Source: Rhodospirillales bacterium
GTDB lineage: Bacteria > Pseudomonadota > Alphaproteobacteria > Reyranellales > Reyranellaceae
Length of the DNA: 49,489 nt
Assembly (NCBI GenBank): GCA_009377525.1
Contig: WHTW01000046.1
Location: 1 to 49,489 of the forward strand
Direction: 5' to 3'
How positions within the stretch are numbered: position 1 is the stretch's first letter; every line of letters begins with the position of its first letter. This document shows positions 12,318 to 20,714 of this stretch, piece by piece. The translations under genes and the position numbers were made by a program. The notes beneath the pieces are model-generated. The model did not search any database, had not been told where the DNA came from, and saw only the letters and a program-made list of their open reading frames with translations.

Positions 12318-13196
12318 CTAGCGCAGGAACCGCTTCTCGTCGTCCTTGACCTTGCCCATGCCCTGCAGGTCGAACACGTCCTCGACGGTGGCGATGCTCG
12401 CCTCGACACCGTGGATGCCGCCGTCCTTGCGGATCTGGGCGAAGGTCTTGCGCATGGCACCAACCGAGGCGCGGATCGCGTGGTTGCCCCAGATCAACAG
12501 GCCGATCTTCTTGAGCTCGCGCACGCGCGCCACCGTCATCTGCGGATAGGCCGTCGGCACCAGCGCAATCGGCGCCTTGCCGTCCCAGGCCTTCACGAAG
12601 GCCTCGATCTCGTCGGGCGTCTTCTGCTTGGAATGGACCAGGATCATGTCGGCACCGGCCGCCTCGTAGGCGCGCGCCCGCTTCAGCGCCTCGTCCTGGC
12701 CAAGGCCGGCAATCAGCGCCTCGGTGCGCGCGACGAGGACAAGGTCCTTGTCCTTGCGTGCTGCGCGCGCCGCATCGATCTTGCCCTGGAATTCCTCGAT
12801 GCGGACCATCTCCTGGCGACCGCCGGCGATCAGGCTGGTGACCTTGGGGAAGCTCTTGTCCTCCATGATGATCGCGGCGACGCCGGCGCGCTCGTACTGC
12901 TCGATGACGTAGAGCACGTTGATGGCATTGCCGAAGCCGGTGTCGATGTCGGCCACCACCGGCAGGCGCGAGCGGTCGACCATGGCGCGGGTCATGTCGA
13001 GATGCTGGGTCATCGACACCACGCTGACGTCCGGCACGCCGTACATCGCCGACAGCTCGAAGCCCGAGGCCCAGATCGCGTCGAAGCCCGCCTCGGCCAC
13101 CAGCATGGCCGACAGCGGGCTGTGCGCTGCCATCGCCTCGACAAGGCCCTTGTTCGCCAGCACTTCCCGGAATTTCGCGCCCGCTGTCATGGTCAT
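12318..13196 (-). CDS. palA: Phosphonopyruvate hydrolase-like enzyme (PEP mutase/isocitrate lyase superfamily)
   Basis: 292 residues, a single (beta/alpha)8 barrel. DIDTGFG and MEDKSFPK are the Mg2+/substrate motifs of the PEP mutase branch. The rest (ARTEALIAGLG, AYEAAGADMILVHSK, TPDEIEAFVKAW, IWGNHAIRASVGAMR) also follows that branch. In PEP mutases the gating loop reads FPKxNS; here it reads FPKVTS followed by GGRQEMVRIEEFQGKI. From memory this Thr-for-Asn change and the GRQE.VRIEEFQGKI stretch are those of phosphonopyruvate hydrolase (Variovorax PalA), which cleaves phosphonopyruvate to pyruvate and phosphate. The start ATG overlaps the ATP12 stop (13193-13196, ATGA). No phosphonate uptake or transaminase gene is adjacent. 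A PEP mutase or an oxaloacetate/methylisocitrate-type lyase are the alternatives. Confidence 0.75.
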   Translation of the reverse strand: MTMTAGAKFREVLANKGLVEAMAAHSPLSAMLVAEAGFDAIWASGFELSAMYGVPDVSVVSMTQHLDMTRAMVDRSRLPVVADIDTGFGNAINVLYVIEQYERAGVAAIIMEDKSFPKVTSLIAGGRQEMVRIEEFQGKIDAARAARKDKDLVLVARTEALIAGLGQDEALKRARAYEAAGADMILVHSKQKTPDEIEAFVKAWDGKAPIALVPTAYPQMTVARVRELKKIGLLIWGNHAIRASVGAMRKTFAQIRKDGGIHGVEASIATVEDVFDLQGMGKVKDDEKRFLR

Positions 13197-13909
13197 CCTT
13201 TCAACCGCTGCTGCTCCAGGAGCGCAAAGAAGCGCGCGCTGGCCTCGATGTCGTGCCTGATGCCTTCGTGCCGCTTGGTGGCGATCGGATCTTCGCCCCA
13301 GCGCTCGATCTGATAGAGCTCGTCGAGCTGGGCCGCGGCAAACGCATCCGCCGCCGAAAGATGCCCTTCGGCGACGGCCAAGGCCACGACCAGGGAGCCC
13401 GAAATATGCGTGAGGTTGTAGAGCGCCGACAGGCCGAGGTCGCTGTGCGCCGCGACGGCCTTGCGTAGCCGCGCGACGGCATCGGCCGGCTGATCGACGA
13501 ACGCCAGACCTTCGACGATGACCAGCCGCGCACCGTGGCGCTCGGCCGCCCAGTCGAGCAGCGGCTGCCAGGTTTCCTGCTGGCGCTTCACCAGGGTCTC
13601 GGGCCCGCCGGCGCGGTAGCACAGCATGTCGGAGCCGGCGTACCTGGCGGTGTCCTCGATCACCCGCGCGCGCTGCGTCGTGACGCGGTCGAGCCCGGTC
13701 GCCGCGAGCCGCGTGAGCGGCAGGTACGAGACGTTGATGTCGGCCTTGTCCGGCACCTCGCCCCACTCGACCGCGATGGCCTCGGCCAGGCCGCGCGTCG
13801 GCACGACCAGCACAGCCTTGGCGGGCGTGCGCATGGGCCTGCCGTCGAGCAGCACGCGATGGCCGCCGTCGCCGAGATCGACGGCCGTCTCCTTGTAGAA
13901 GCGCTTCAT
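13193..13909 (-). CDS. ATP12-family F1-ATPase assembly chaperone
   Basis: 238 residues, the usual length of alphaproteobacterial ATP12 homologues, which chaperone the F1 alpha subunit before assembly of ATP synthase. Family features: the N-terminal KRFYKETAV...VLLDGRPMRTPAKAVLVVPT, the central AVEWGEVPDKADINVSYLPLTRLA, and YRAGGPETLVKRQQETWQPLLDWA followed by the all-helical C-terminal half. Present in mitochondria and alphaproteobacteria, so it supports the taxonomic reading. It lies in the run rluC-asmA-atp12-palA and overlaps palA by four bases. Confidence 0.93.
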   Translation of the reverse strand: MKRFYKETAVDLGDGGHRVLLDGRPMRTPAKAVLVVPTRGLAEAIAVEWGEVPDKADINVSYLPLTRLAATGLDRVTTQRARVIEDTARYAGSDMLCYRAGGPETLVKRQQETWQPLLDWAAERHGARLVIVEGLAFVDQPADAVARLRKAVAAHSDLGLSALYNLTHISGSLVVALAVAEGHLSAADAFAAAQLDELYQIERWGEDPIATKRHEGIRHDIEASARFFALLEQQRLKG

Positions 13910-13955
13910 CGAGGCGAGGGCTTACACGCCCGGCCGGCCTGTCGACAAGGGCGGC

Positions 13956-15977
13956 TCAACGCTGCTGGCGGCGCTGCGGTCCGGCGGTCTGCGGCCGCGG
14001 CCGGCCACCGCGTTGGCGCATGTCGGCGGCGGACGGCACCGGCAACTGGGCCCGCAAGCCGGGGCGCAGGCCTTCGACGCGCGGCGCCACGACACTGCAG
14101 GGATTGGCGCCCGCCTGCTTCGCCGCCTGGTTCACCTGGGCGCTGAGGCTCGGCACGACGCCGGCGCCAACGAGCAGGCGGGCAATGTTGGGCTCCAGCG
14201 CACTCGCCGTCTCGCGGCCGCTGCCGCCCTTCACCCGCAGCGACGAGGCAAGCCCGGCGTTCTGGTTGTCGCGCGCCTCGGGGGCGAGGATGAACTCGAA
14301 GCCTTCCGTCCTGAGGCTGAGATAGCCGCCGCCCACGATGGTGGTGCGCGGCGTGTCGACCACCAGCCGGCGCAGCGCGGCGACGCCGCCGCTCACGTCG
14401 AAGCGGCCGGCAATGCAGTTGAACGGCACGCCGTTGTCGCTGCCGCCCAGCAGGCGCTGGGTCTCACTCGGCCAGTTGGCGAACTGGCTGCGCGGCCACA
14501 GACCCTTGGTCACCGCGACCTCGATCGAGCCGCTGGCCGAATTGAGCGCGTCGCGCATGTTGCGCCCGCCGCCGCGCAGACGCAGGTCAATATCGCCCAC
14601 AGCATCGCGCAGGCCGATGTCGAAACCCAGCAGCGTCGTGAGATCGCCAAGCGACACGCGGCTCGCCGAGGCCGTCAGCGTCGCCTGTCCGATGCGGCCG
14701 GTCGGATCGTAGACGAGGTCGAAGCCTGCCGAGCCGCCGCCCACCGTGGCGGCGGCACGGAAGGTGAAACGGGTCCCGCCCGAGGTCAGGGTGGTCGAGG
14801 CGTTCTGAACCTTGCTGCCAAGGCCCACGATCTCGCCCAGCCGCACCGTCACCGACATGGTCGAGCGGCCGAGCCAGCTCGCCGAGAACGGCATGGTCGG
14901 CACCAGTCGCGCCGGCCCCTGCGGTGCGTTTGCGGCAGGCGCGGTCGAGGGTGCGGGCTTCAGGTCACCGAGATCGAGGCGGCTCACGTCGGCGTTGATA
15001 GTGACGGTCGGCGTACCCTTGCGGTCGACACGGAACAGCGCCTCGCCGACGAGCTCGCTGGAGCCGACCTTCAGTGTCGTCACCTCGACCTTCAAGCTGC
15101 TGCGCAAGGTGCCGGCCTTGGCATTGAGCACATACGGGCCGCCGGCCGGCACCGGCAGGCGCACATAGGGTCCGAACGCCGAGACGTCCGGCCCTTCCGA
15201 GGTGATCTGCAGGTTGGTGCCCTTGAAGCTGACGCTGCCCTTGATCGCGATCTTGCCGCCGCCGAATGCGCCCTGCACGTCGATGCTGCCGGGCAGTCCC
15301 CGCATCCAGCCGTCGAATGAGCCGGCCGTGCCGGTGAGCTCGAGCGGCGTCGCTTGCGGCGCTGTGAACTTGCCCTCGAGCTGCAGCGTCTGGTTTGGCG
15401 CCGGCGACTTGAAGGTCGCGGCCGGGATCTCCAGCACCACCGGCGGACGGCCCTGCCCTTCGGCGATGGTGAGCACCACATCGCGCACCTCGATCGTGCT
15501 GATCCAGGGGAAGGCGGGCGGCGTGCGCAACCGCAGTGACCGGTGCTCGCCCGGATGCGGGCCCGAGCCATCGGGCGGCGGCAGCATCTCGAGGTTGGTG
15601 TCGCCAAGCTCGTTGCGCTCGACCAGGATGTCGGCGCCTTCGAGCAGGACGCGGCCGATCTTGACCTCGCCGAGGAAGAGCGACACGGGGTCGAGGAACA
15701 GAGTGAGCTTGCGCACGCGCGCGAGCTCCGGGCGCGAGCCCCAGCTCGCATTGGTGAGGGTGACGCCCTCCACCACCATGGCGGGCTCGGTGCCGAGCTT
15801 GATGGTGAGCGGCACGCGGGCGGCGAGCTCGCGGCCGGTCACCTTGCGCACCTGTTCGGTCATGCGGTTCTGAAAGCGGGAAAGATCGCGCGTGCCGACC
15901 CAAATGATCCCGGCTACCGCGGCAACGGGCACAGCCGCCGCGAGAATCCAGGTCAACCGCTTCCAGGGACCGCGCAT
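13956..15977 (-). CDS. AsmA-family outer membrane/envelope biogenesis protein
   Basis: About 673 residues. One N-terminal membrane anchor (LTWILAAAVPVAAVAGIIWVG) is followed by a long periplasmic beta-strand repeat region. AsmA hallmarks: DLSRFQNRMTEQVRKVTGRELA right after the anchor, ELARVRKLTLFLDPVSLFLGEVKIGRVLLEGADILVER, and the C-terminal AsmA_2 part (GRFDVSGGVAALRRLVVDTPRTTIVGGGYLSL). AsmA-like proteins are bridge-like factors thought to move phospholipids between membranes. ATG at 15977 is chosen because it gives the membrane anchor as N-terminus; a longer frame reads into rluC and is not protein-like. It starts 17 bases after the rluC stop. Confidence 0.9.
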   Translation of the reverse strand: MRGPWKRLTWILAAAVPVAAVAGIIWVGTRDLSRFQNRMTEQVRKVTGRELAARVPLTIKLGTEPAMVVEGVTLTNASWGSRPELARVRKLTLFLDPVSLFLGEVKIGRVLLEGADILVERNELGDTNLEMLPPPDGSGPHPGEHRSLRLRTPPAFPWISTIEVRDVVLTIAEGQGRPPVVLEIPAATFKSPAPNQTLQLEGKFTAPQATPLELTGTAGSFDGWMRGLPGSIDVQGAFGGGKIAIKGSVSFKGTNLQITSEGPDVSAFGPYVRLPVPAGGPYVLNAKAGTLRSSLKVEVTTLKVGSSELVGEALFRVDRKGTPTVTINADVSRLDLGDLKPAPSTAPAANAPQGPARLVPTMPFSASWLGRSTMSVTVRLGEIVGLGSKVQNASTTLTSGGTRFTFRAAATVGGGSAGFDLVYDPTGRIGQATLTASASRVSLGDLTTLLGFDIGLRDAVGDIDLRLRGGGRNMRDALNSASGSIEVAVTKGLWPRSQFANWPSETQRLLGGSDNGVPFNCIAGRFDVSGGVAALRRLVVDTPRTTIVGGGYLSLRTEGFEFILAPEARDNQNAGLASSLRVKGGSGRETASALEPNIARLLVGAGVVPSLSAQVNQAAKQAGANPCSVVAPRVEGLRPGLRAQLPVPSAADMRQRGGRPRPQTAGPQRRQQR

Positions 15978-15993
15978 TACCTGCGATTCTCGC

Positions 15994-16968
15994 TCAAACT
16001 TGGCCGTACGAGAAGCCGAATGCTTCGACGGTACGGCGGAAGTGAGGCGGTGGCTGTGCATCGATTGCCAGCTCGCCCTTGCCGGACGGGTGCGGCAGCA
16101 CCAGACGCCGGGCATGCAGGTGCAGGCGCCGGGCGTCGGCGACGGCCAAGAGCAGGGCTTCCTCGCCACCGTACTTGCCGTCGCCCAGGATGGGGCAGCC
16201 CATCGCCGCGCAGTGCACGCGCAGCTGGTGCGTCCGGCCGCTGCGCGGCCAGAGCGCCAGCAGGGCGGCGCGCTTGCCGGCATGGTCGAGCACCCTGAAG
16301 TGGGTCAGCGCCTTCTGGCCGTTGTCGTGGTCGACCTGCATGAGCTCGCGGTCGCGCGCGCCCGGCCGTTTGGCCAGCGGCAGGTCGATGGCGCCTTCCG
16401 GCCGCGGCGGCGCCCCTACCACGACCGCCCAGTAGAGCTTCTCGGTCTCGCGGTCGCGGAAGGAGTCGCCCAGGCGCCGGGCCGCCAGACCGGTTCGCGC
16501 GATCAGCAGCAGGCCGGACGTGTCCTTGTCCAGGCGGTGGACCAGGCGCGGCCGCTCCTCGTAGCCGAAGCGGAGCGCGTCTAGCATGCCGTCGACATGT
16601 CGCTCGGTCCCCGTGCCGCCCTGCACCGCCAGCCCCGGCGGCTTGTTGAGGACGATGACCTGGTCGTCCTTGTGTATGACCAGGCCGCGGATCTCCTGGG
16701 CGTCGCGGTCCGACACCGTCGGGATCTCGCGCGGCTTGGTTGGCGGCGCGGCGGTGACACCAGGCGGCAGGCGGATCGTCTGGCCGGGCTCGACCCGGTC
16801 CTTGCCCTCGGCGCGCTTGCCGTCGATGCGGACCTGGCCTGTGCGCAGAAGCTTCTGCAGGGCGCCGTGCCCCAGCTCGGGGAAATGGCGCTGGAACCAG
16901 CGGTCGAGCCGCAGGCCGGCCTCGTCGTCGGCGACGGCTCGCATCTGGACCCTGGGGCTGGCGCTCAT
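15994..16968 (-). CDS. rluC: RluC/RluD-family 23S rRNA pseudouridine synthase
   Basis: 324 residues. An N-terminal S4 RNA-binding domain (LRLDRWFQRHFPELGHGALQKLLRTGQVRIDG) is followed by the RluA-type catalytic domain. The catalytic Asp is in RPRLVHRLDKDTSG; the domain also has LLLIARTGLAARRL and SGRTHQLRVH. It isomerises specific uridines in 23S rRNA; the length and S4 domain favour RluC/RluD over RluA. ATG at 16968 (MSASPRVQ) is chosen; the frame continues upstream but overlaps the divergent gene at 17004. The intergenic space to that gene is 35 bases and must hold both promoters. Confidence 0.92.
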   Translation of the reverse strand: MSASPRVQMRAVADDEAGLRLDRWFQRHFPELGHGALQKLLRTGQVRIDGKRAEGKDRVEPGQTIRLPPGVTAAPPTKPREIPTVSDRDAQEIRGLVIHKDDQVIVLNKPPGLAVQGGTGTERHVDGMLDALRFGYEERPRLVHRLDKDTSGLLLIARTGLAARRLGDSFRDRETEKLYWAVVVGAPPRPEGAIDLPLAKRPGARDRELMQVDHDNGQKALTHFRVLDHAGKRAALLALWPRSGRTHQLRVHCAAMGCPILGDGKYGGEEALLLAVADARRLHLHARRLVLPHPSGKGELAIDAQPPPHFRRTVEAFGFSYGQV

Positions 16969-17003
16969 GGCGCGCAACCTACGGGACAAGGTAAACAGGG
17001 TCC

Positions 17004-17930
17004 ATGGAATCGCTGGCGTTCGACACGCTGACCTTCGACCATCCCGCCGCCTGCCGGCCGGCAAGGCTGACGGCCAGCCTGCACCTGCCAGAGGTGGATC
17101 AGCCGGTGCCCTGCATGGTGATCCTGACCAGCAGCGCGGGCGTCCAGCGTCACCGCGAGCACTTCTATGCCGAGGCGCTGAACGAGGCCGGCGTCGCCGC
17201 CCTGATCGTCGACAGCTTCACCGGCCGCGGCGTGCGCCGCACCGTGGCCGACCAGACCCTGGTCTCGGCCGCCCAGATGGAGGGCGACGCCTTCGCGGCC
17301 CTCGCCCTGCTGCGCGCCGACCCGCGCATCGATCCCGAGCGGATCGGCCTCATGGGCGTCTCCAAGGGCGGCGGCGCGTCGCTCAACGCCGCGATCGCCG
17401 TGCGCCAACGCTGGCGCAACGGCTTTGCGCACCTGTTCGACCTGCATGTCGCGATCTGCCCCGGGGCGACCGCGCAGCACCGCGATCCGACGACCCACGG
17501 CAAGCCGATGTTCTTCATGCTGGCGGCACGCGACGACTACACGCCGGCGCCGCTCGCCGTCGAGTATGCCGAGCGGATGCGGGCGGCCGGCAACGCGCGC
17601 ATCAAGGTCAAGGTCTACGGCAACGCCCATCACGGCTGGGAATCGGTCGGCCCGGTGTTCGACATCAAGGAGGCCGAGAACTGGTCGTGCTGCAAGAACT
17701 TCATCGAGGATGACGGGCGCCACTTCGTGGTGGCCGCCGGCCGGGCGATGAGCGAGCCGGAATACCAGGCCTGGGCGCGCCAGCACTGCGTCACCAAGGG
17801 CGCCCGCGCCGGCGGCGGCACGCCCGAGCTGAAGCAGCGCGCGACCACGGATTTGCTGGCTTTCCTGCAGGCCCATGGCTTCGCGTCTCGATGGACGAAT
17901 CGGACGTTTCCTGCTATACACGCTGCGTGA
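17004..17930 (+). CDS. Dienelactone hydrolase-like alpha/beta hydrolase
   Basis: 308 residues. Nucleophile elbow GVSKGGGAS (Ser about 117), acid in AARDDYTP and histidine in NAHHGW complete the alpha/beta-hydrolase triad. The order and spacing match the dienelactone hydrolase family. Unlike classical dienelactone hydrolase the nucleophile is Ser, not Cys. No signal peptide is seen, so it is probably cytosolic. The substrate is unknown; there are no aromatic-degradation genes nearby. It is divergent from rluC, and its stop overlaps the GTG start of the L,D-transpeptidase gene, so the two are co-transcribed. Confidence 0.85.
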   Translation: MESLAFDTLTFDHPAACRPARLTASLHLPEVDQPVPCMVILTSSAGVQRHREHFYAEALNEAGVAALIVDSFTGRGVRRTVADQTLVSAAQMEGDAFAALALLRADPRIDPERIGLMGVSKGGGASLNAAIAVRQRWRNGFAHLFDLHVAICPGATAQHRDPTTHGKPMFFMLAARDDYTPAPLAVEYAERMRAAGNARIKVKVYGNAHHGWESVGPVFDIKEAENWSCCKNFIEDDGRHFVVAAGRAMSEPEYQAWARQHCVTKGARAGGGTPELKQRATTDLLAFLQAHGFASRWTNRTFPAIHAA

Positions 17931-19417
17931 ATCGACTTCGCTTTATCGCCGCGTTGCTGGCGTTCTTGATCCCCCTTTCGGGATCCCTTCCCGCCCTTGC
18001 CAACGAGACTCTTTGGACCGGTTCGAGCGCCGGGCGTGCGCGCGCCGATGCCCTGGTCAAGGCGATTCGCAGTGCGGCAGACCACGGGCTCGATCCCAAG
18101 TGGTACGGGCTTGTCGAGGTCGAGAAGGCGGTGGAAGCGGGCGCCGATCCCGCCACCGAAACCCTCCTGACGGCGGCCTTTGTCGCCTATGCCAGCGACG
18201 TGTCGACCGGGCGCGTGCGCGCCAACCGCATCGACAAGGACATCGACATCATCCAGCGCAAGGTCGAGCGCGCGGAACTTCTGACGGCCGCAGCCGAAGC
18301 CAGCGACTTCGCGGCGTACCTCGCCGACCTGCCGCCCAAGGGTGATTACCCGGCGCTGCAGAAGGCGCTCACCGTGTGGCGCGACAAGCGCGGCAAGGCG
18401 ATCTTCACCCAGCTGCCCGACGGCAATCTCCTGAGGCCCGGCATGACCGATCCGCGCGTGCCGATCCTGCGCACGCGGCTGGCCGAGCTCGATCTCGCCG
18501 TGCCCGAGCCGGCCGCCGGCGCGGCACCCGAGCTCTACGATGAGCCGTTAGCCGCGATCGTCAAAGCCTACCAGGAGACCAAGGGTCTCACGGTCGACGG
18601 CATCGTCGGCGCCAAGACCACGCAGTCGCTCAACACCACGATCGACGAGCGCATCGACCAGATCGTCGCCAACCTCGAGCGCCGACGCTGGCTGCCGGCC
18701 GATCTCGGCAGCCGCTATGTCTTCGTCAACGCCGGCGATTATTCGATGATGTTCGTCGACGACGGCAAGCCGGTGTTCCAGAGCTTGGTGATCGTCGGCA
18801 CGCCCAAGGACCCGACGCCCGAGATCCAGTCGACCATGCGCGGCTTCCAGACCAATCCCTACTGGACGGTACCGCAGTCGATCTCAGGCGAGGAGTATCT
18901 GCCGATGCTGCGTCGCGATCCCAACGCGCTGCAGGCTGCGGGCTTCAGGATCTTCGAGAACTGGAGCGACGATACCGAACTCGATCCGAGCTCGATCGAC
19001 TGGACCTCGATCCATCCCAAGGCCTTTCCCTATCGCATCCGGCAGGAGCCCGGGGCCGGCAATGCACTGGGCTACATCTTCTTCCCGTTCCCCAACAAAT
19101 ACGGGATCTACATGCACGACACGGCCAGCCGCTGGCTGTTCACCGAGGGCAGCCGCAACTTCAGCCATGGCTGCATCCGCCTGCAGAACCCCCTCGACTT
19201 CGCCGAGAAGGCGTTCGGCGGCAGGAACGGCTTCAGCAAGGAGCGCGTGCGCCTTGTGATCAATGCCGGTCACCAGGCACACTACACCTTTCCCGAGCCG
19301 ATCACGCTCTATGTGACCTACCGGACGGTGACGGCCGACGCGGCGGGCGTGCCGACCTTCCGCGACGACGTCTACGGCCGCGACCGCCGCGTCATGCGGG
19401 CGATGGCGAAGCCTTAG
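17927..19417 (+). CDS. L,D-transpeptidase (LdtD/YcbB-type)
   Basis: About 496 residues. Sec signal peptide (FIAALLAFLIPLSG, cleavage after ALA), a helical N-terminal region, then a peptidoglycan-binding domain (TKGLTVDGIVGAKTTQSLN). The C-terminal YkuD catalytic domain carries SHGCIRLQNP (His414, Cys416). It makes 3-3 cross-links in peptidoglycan in the periplasm. GTG at 17927 is chosen because it overlaps the preceding stop (GTGA) and puts the signal peptide at the N-terminus; an ATG at 17891 lies further inside the previous gene. Its last four bases overlap the end of convergent rarA. Confidence 0.93.
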   Translation: MNRLRFIAALLAFLIPLSGSLPALANETLWTGSSAGRARADALVKAIRSAADHGLDPKWYGLVEVEKAVEAGADPATETLLTAAFVAYASDVSTGRVRANRIDKDIDIIQRKVERAELLTAAAEASDFAAYLADLPPKGDYPALQKALTVWRDKRGKAIFTQLPDGNLLRPGMTDPRVPILRTRLAELDLAVPEPAAGAAPELYDEPLAAIVKAYQETKGLTVDGIVGAKTTQSLNTTIDERIDQIVANLERRRWLPADLGSRYVFVNAGDYSMMFVDDGKPVFQSLVIVGTPKDPTPEIQSTMRGFQTNPYWTVPQSISGEEYLPMLRRDPNALQAAGFRIFENWSDDTELDPSSIDWTSIHPKAFPYRIRQEPGAGNALGYIFFPFPNKYGIYMHDTASRWLFTEGSRNFSHGCIRLQNPLDFAEKAFGGRNGFSKERVRLVINAGHQAHYTFPEPITLYVTYRTVTADAAGVPTFRDDVYGRDRRVMRAMAKP

Positions 19418-20712
19418 TCCACCGAGCGCTTCTTCGCGCGCAGCTTCTTCCAGTATTCCAGGCGCTTCAGGATCTCGCGCTCGAAGCCGCGTTCGACCGG
19501 CTGGTAGAACGCCTCGCGCGCCATGCCGTCGGGGAAATAGTTCTGGCCCGAGAAACCGTCCTCGGCATTGTGGTCGTATTCGTAGCCCTTGCTGTAGCCG
19601 AGATCCTTCATGAGCCGGGTCGGCGCATTCAGGATGTGCATGGGCGGCGTCAGCGAGCCGTGCTCCTTGGCCGCCCGCTTGGCGGCGCTGAAGGCCGTGT
19701 AGCCTGAATTCGATTTGGGCGCCGTGCCGAGATAGATCACCGCCTGGGCGATGGCGAGCTCGCCTTCGGGCGAGCCCAGCCGGTCGTAGGTGTCCCACGC
19801 CGCCAGCGTCTGGGTGAGCGCGTTGGGATCGGCCATGCCGATGTCCTCGACGGCAAAGCGCACCAGGCGGCGGGCGATGTATTTCGGGTCCTCGCCGCCA
19901 TCGAGCATGCGCGCGAACCAATAGAGCGCCGCATCGACGTCCGAACCGCGCAGGGATTTGTGCAGGGCGCTGATCAGGTTGTAGTGGGCTTCCTGCGCCT
20001 TGTCGTAGAGCGGCGCGCGCTTCTGCAGCAGCGTCGCCAGCCGGGCTGGCGGCACCGGACCCTTCTCCTTGAGCCCGGCAAGCTGTTCGGCGAGCGTAAT
20101 CAGGTAGCGGCCATCGCCGTCGGCCATGGCGAACACCGCCTGGCGGCCCTCCTCGTCGATCGGCAGTTTCCTGCCCAGCGCCGCCTCGGCACGCTCGAGG
20201 AGCGCCGCCAGCGCGGCATCATCGAGCCGGCGCAGCACCAGCACCTGGCAGCGCGACAAGAGCGCGGCGTTGAGCTCGAACGAAGGGTTCTCCGTCGTGG
20301 CCCCGACGAGGGTCACCGTGCCGTCCTCGACGTAAGGCAGGAAACCGTCCTGCTGGGCGCGATTGAAGCGATGGATCTCGTCGACGAACAGCAAGGTACC
20401 CTTGCCGTCGCGACGGCGCTGGCGGGCGGCCTCGAAGACGCGACGCAGGTCGGCGACGCCGGAGAACACCGCCGACAATGGCTCGAAATGCAGGTCGGTC
20501 TGCTCCGCCAGCAGGCGGGCGATCGTCGTCTTGCCGCAGCCCGGCGGGCCCCAAAGGATCGCCGAGCTGAGCTTGCGTGCCGCCAGCATCCGGCCAAGCG
20601 GCCCCTCGCGACCCAAGAGATGTTCCTGGCCTAAGATGTCGCCCAGCGTCTTGGGCCGCAGGCGTTCGGCGAGCGGTGTCGGGGCGAGCGAGGCGAAGAG
20701 CTCGGCCGGCAC
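19414..20712 (-). CDS. rarA: Replication-associated recombination protein A (AAA+ ATPase)
   Basis: 432 residues with the RarA/MgsA/WRNIP1 layout. N-terminal AAA+ module with Walker A GPPGCGKTTIA, Walker B LLFVDEIHRFN and sensor VGATTENPSFELN. The C-terminal tetramerisation domain includes LRGSDVDAALYWFARMLDGGEDP and RLVRFAVEDIGMADP. It acts at stalled replication forks. The gene lies two bases after the stop of the HtrA-type protease gene, so the pair is co-transcribed. Confidence 0.95.
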   Translation of the reverse strand: MPAELFASLAPTPLAERLRPKTLGDILGQEHLLGREGPLGRMLAARKLSSAILWGPPGCGKTTIARLLAEQTDLHFEPLSAVFSGVADLRRVFEAARQRRRDGKGTLLFVDEIHRFNRAQQDGFLPYVEDGTVTLVGATTENPSFELNAALLSRCQVLVLRRLDDAALAALLERAEAALGRKLPIDEEGRQAVFAMADGDGRYLITLAEQLAGLKEKGPVPPARLATLLQKRAPLYDKAQEAHYNLISALHKSLRGSDVDAALYWFARMLDGGEDPKYIARRLVRFAVEDIGMADPNALTQTLAAWDTYDRLGSPEGELAIAQAVIYLGTAPKSNSGYTAFSAAKRAAKEHGSLTPPMHILNAPTRLMKDLGYSKGYEYDHNAEDGFSGQNYFPDGMAREAFYQPVERGFEREILKRLEYWKKLRAKKRSVD

Positions 20713-20714
20713 GA

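Noticed and set aside
12318..13196. Methylisocitrate lyase (prpB), given the neighbouring propionyl-CoA carboxylase
   Set aside because: The metal/loop motif is EDKxFPK with GRQE, not the KRCGH-type loop of methylisocitrate or isocitrate lyases.
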